Below, one piece after another: positions 6,299-7,501 of a DNA stretch of 7,501 nucleotides. The first letter of the stretch is position 1, and the number at the start of each line of letters is the position of its first letter. Made by a program: the position numbers and the translations under genes. The DNA comes from an uncultured Eubacteriales bacterium (GTDB lineage: Bacteria; Bacillota; Clostridia; Christensenellales; Aristaeellaceae), in assembly GCA_900553315.1 (NCBI GenBank), contig USCW01000073.1, positions 1 to 7,501 on the forward strand. Direction: 5' to 3'. The notes under the pieces were generated by a model, which ran no database searches, was not told the origin of the DNA, and saw only the letters and a list, made by a program, of their open reading frames with translations.

Positions 6299-7071
6299 TG
6301 ATGCTGTTCGATTCCCATTGCCATGTGGACGAGCCGAAGTTCGATGAGGATCGGGACGAGGTGCTTGCGCGGATGGCGGCAAATGGCGTGACACGCTATG
6401 CGGTGGTGGGCTCCGACATGGAGACCTCCGCCCATTGCGTGGCCTTCGCCGCCGCGCATCCCGGCGCTGTGGCTGTGGTGGGGATTCATCCCCACGAGGC
6501 CAAGGGCTACAAGTCGGAGGATTTGCAGACGCTGGCGGACTGGTATATCTCCGGACAGGCCGTTGCCATTGGCGAAATTGGTTTGGATTACTATTACGAT
6601 TTGAGTCCGCGGGACGTGCAGAAGAATGTGTGCGCGGCACAACTGAACTTGGCCTATGAACTGGGGGCGCCGGTTGTTTTTCACATTCGGGATGCACATG
6701 GGGATATGCTGGATTTACTGCGGGCGCATAAGGGGCGGCTGCCGGGAGGCATTGTGCATTGTTATTCCGGCAGTTGGGAAAGCGCGAAGGAATATCTGAA
6801 TTTGGGCTACTACATTTCCTTTGCGGGTCCTGTGACCTTCAAGAAAGCGCCGCATTTGCAGCAGGTGGCGGTGAATGTGCCGCAGGATCGGCTGCTGATT
6901 GAGACGGACAGCCCCTATCTTGCGCCGGAGCCTATGCGCGGGCGGCGGAACGAGCCGACGAATGTGCGCTATGTGGCGGAGAAGATCGCTGCATTGCGGG
7001 GGGAATCGGTTGAAGAGGTTGCGGCCTACACCTATGCGAACGCCTGTCGGGTATACAGGCTGGAAAAATAA
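6295..7071 (+). CDS. tatD: TatD-family metal-dependent hydrolase (DNase)
   Basis: This 258-residue cytosolic TIM-barrel amidohydrolase belongs to the TatD nuclease family (3'-5' exonuclease activity on DNA/RNA in characterised members). The metal ligands are in the expected places: HCH (His8, His10), Glu94 in GEIGLD, His130 in HIRDAH, His155 in HCYSGS and Asp205 in TDSPYLAP. The ATG overlaps the metG stop in an ATGA arrangement, and three consecutive in-frame ATG codons (6295, 6298, 6301) make the exact first residue uncertain. There is no well-placed ribosome binding site, so translation is probably coupled to metG. The metG-tatD order is common in Firmicutes (metS and its tatD-type neighbour in Bacillus). 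The physiological substrate in this organism is not shown by the sequence. Confidence 0.96.
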   Translation: MMMLFDSHCHVDEPKFDEDRDEVLARMAANGVTRYAVVGSDMETSAHCVAFAAAHPGAVAVVGIHPHEAKGYKSEDLQTLADWYISGQAVAIGEIGLDYYYDLSPRDVQKNVCAAQLNLAYELGAPVVFHIRDAHGDMLDLLRAHKGRLPGGIVHCYSGSWESAKEYLNLGYYISFAGPVTFKKAPHLQQVAVNVPQDRLLIETDSPYLAPEPMRGRRNEPTNVRYVAEKIAALRGESVEEVAAYTYANACRVYRLEK

Positions 7072-7131
7072 AGACAAATGGTACTAAATTCCTCACTTTT
7101 GCATAAGCTGCAAGTGAAGTGGGGGAGGCAT

Positions 7132-7344
7132 ATGCAGAAAAAGCGGCAGAGCAGTCCGGGATACATACGATGTTACAAGCAGGCGGGGAATCCGCTGCTG
7201 GTTTGGACGGGGATTCTGCTGGCAGGCATCGGTGTGGTGCTTCTGTTTCTGTGCATCCCCGGGTGGGCGTGGGTAGCGATGCTGGGCTTTGCGCTGATTT
7301 GCGCGGGCTTGGTGCTGCTTCGTCTCGGCAAAGCGGGGAGGTGA
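7132..7344 (+). CDS. Small two-helix membrane protein of unknown function, next to spoVM
   Basis: A 70-residue protein with a basic N-terminus (MQKKRQ...) and two hydrophobic segments, about residues 21-41 and 44-63. They are joined by a short turn (CIPGWAW) and followed by a basic tail (RLGKAGR). I do not recognise a named family. The ATG at 7132 is chosen because GGGGGAGG (7121-7128) lies just upstream, although only 3 nt away. The frame is open to an ATG at 7078, which has no ribosome binding site. The gene follows tatD after 60 bp. Its stop codon is part of the spoVM ribosome binding site, so the two are probably translated together. Membrane location is predicted from hydrophobicity. A role in sporulation is only a guess from the neighbour. 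Confidence 0.75.
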   Translation: MQKKRQSSPGYIRCYKQAGNPLLVWTGILLAGIGVVLLFLCIPGWAWVAMLGFALICAGLVLLRLGKAGR

Positions 7345-7348
7345 CGGC

Positions 7349-7435
7349 ATGAGCATTCGTCTGGTGTGCGTCAAAGCGCCAAGGTTTCTGCGCGGCATCC
7401 TAAAGCTATTTGGGAAAACAAAAGAAGAAACGTGA
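7349..7435 (+). CDS. spoVM: Stage V sporulation protein SpoVM (28-residue amphipathic peptide)
   Basis: This 28-residue peptide resembles SpoVM, which in Bacillus subtilis (26 residues) lies along the positively curved forespore membrane, anchors the coat ATPase SpoIVA and is needed for cortex and coat assembly. The core VKAPRFLRGI (residues 8-17) aligns without gaps to B. subtilis IKLPKFLGGI. It keeps the proline important for membrane curvature recognition (Pro11 here, Pro9 there), then Arg/Lys-Phe-Leu and Gly-Ile. A basic/hydrophobic stretch and a short charged tail follow. A strong ribosome binding site GGAGGTGA (7337-7344) sits 4 nt from the ATG and overlaps the upstream stop codon. Such a short gene is easily missed by gene finders. 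In Bacillus spoVM is transcribed by sigma-E; no convincing sigma-E promoter is visible here. Confidence 0.85.
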   Translation: MSIRLVCVKAPRFLRGILKLFGKTKEET

Positions 7436-7455
7436 TGGAGATGCGTTAGGGAGAT

Positions 7456-7501
7456 TCTGGGGGAGAGGCCGCTTCTCTGAGAGAAGCGCCTCTCCCCCAG
7501 A
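7456..7501 (+). terminator. Bulged stem-loop after spoVM; probable terminator or repeat hairpin
   Basis: A 21-bp stem pairs 7456-7468 with 7489-7501 and 7470-7477 with 7481-7488, leaving C7469 unpaired in the 5' arm and a TGA loop (7478-7480). It begins 20 bases after the spoVM stop and runs to the window edge, so any following U-tract is out of view. It probably ends the metG-tatD-orf-spoVM transcription unit. Its design mirrors the hairpin at 4-43. Confidence 0.7.

Noticed and set aside
7083..7109. AC (7083-7084), 17 bases, then CATAAGCT (7102-7109) as a sigma-K/sigma-E-like sporulation promoter before the 70-residue gene; also CATACGAT at 7164-7171.
   Set aside because: The -10-like boxes match only partly and no good -35 is at the right distance. 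Such short degenerate matches are expected by chance, so they are not listed as features.

Overview
The window looks like chromosomal DNA from an endospore-forming, fairly GC-rich clostridial Firmicute, probably in the Oscillospiraceae/Christensenellales range. Three things support this. A methionyl-tRNA synthetase gene is controlled by a T-box leader. A tiny gene (7349-7435) encodes a recognisable SpoVM-type sporulation peptide. Vegetative sigma-A promoters and GGAGG ribosome binding sites are easy to find. The taxon is inferred from these features only.

Left part (1-2272, minus strand): a P1B-2 type heavy-metal-exporting ATPase (Zn/Cd/Pb class) with a His/Cys-rich N-terminal segment, followed by a bulged stem-loop at the window edge. 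Its promoter has a consensus -35 and -10, an AT-rich UP-like tract upstream, and a 12-2-12 inverted repeat just downstream of the -10. That repeat has the form of an ArsR/SmtB metal-sensor operator. The sensor gene itself is not in the window.

Middle (2273-4030): a 390-bp divergent intergenic region carries the ATPase control region and then a 162-bp, almost continuous imperfect palindrome (2429-2590). It ends exactly where the -35 box of the next promoter begins. That promoter serves a MATE-family efflux protein on the plus strand. I read the palindrome as an intergenic repeat or structured element, not as a gene.

Right part (4031-7501, plus strand): a promoter and a complete methionine T-box leader (specifier AUG, antiterminator bulge and competing terminator all visible) precede metG. 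The tatD gene overlaps metG by 4 nt. Sixty bases on are a 70-residue two-helix membrane protein and, four bases after it, spoVM. The run ends in a second bulged hairpin, 7456-7501. It has the same architecture and loop as the hairpin at the left edge, in the same orientation relative to transcription, with compensatory base changes.

Functionally the window combines metal and drug export with a starvation-sensing aminoacylation operon that appears to lead into a late sporulation gene. No mobile-element genes, CRISPR arrays, rRNA or tRNA genes were seen. The least explained items are the 162-bp palindrome, the matched pair of edge hairpins, the 70-residue membrane protein next to spoVM, and the unexpected tRNA-acceptor-pairing base in the T-box.
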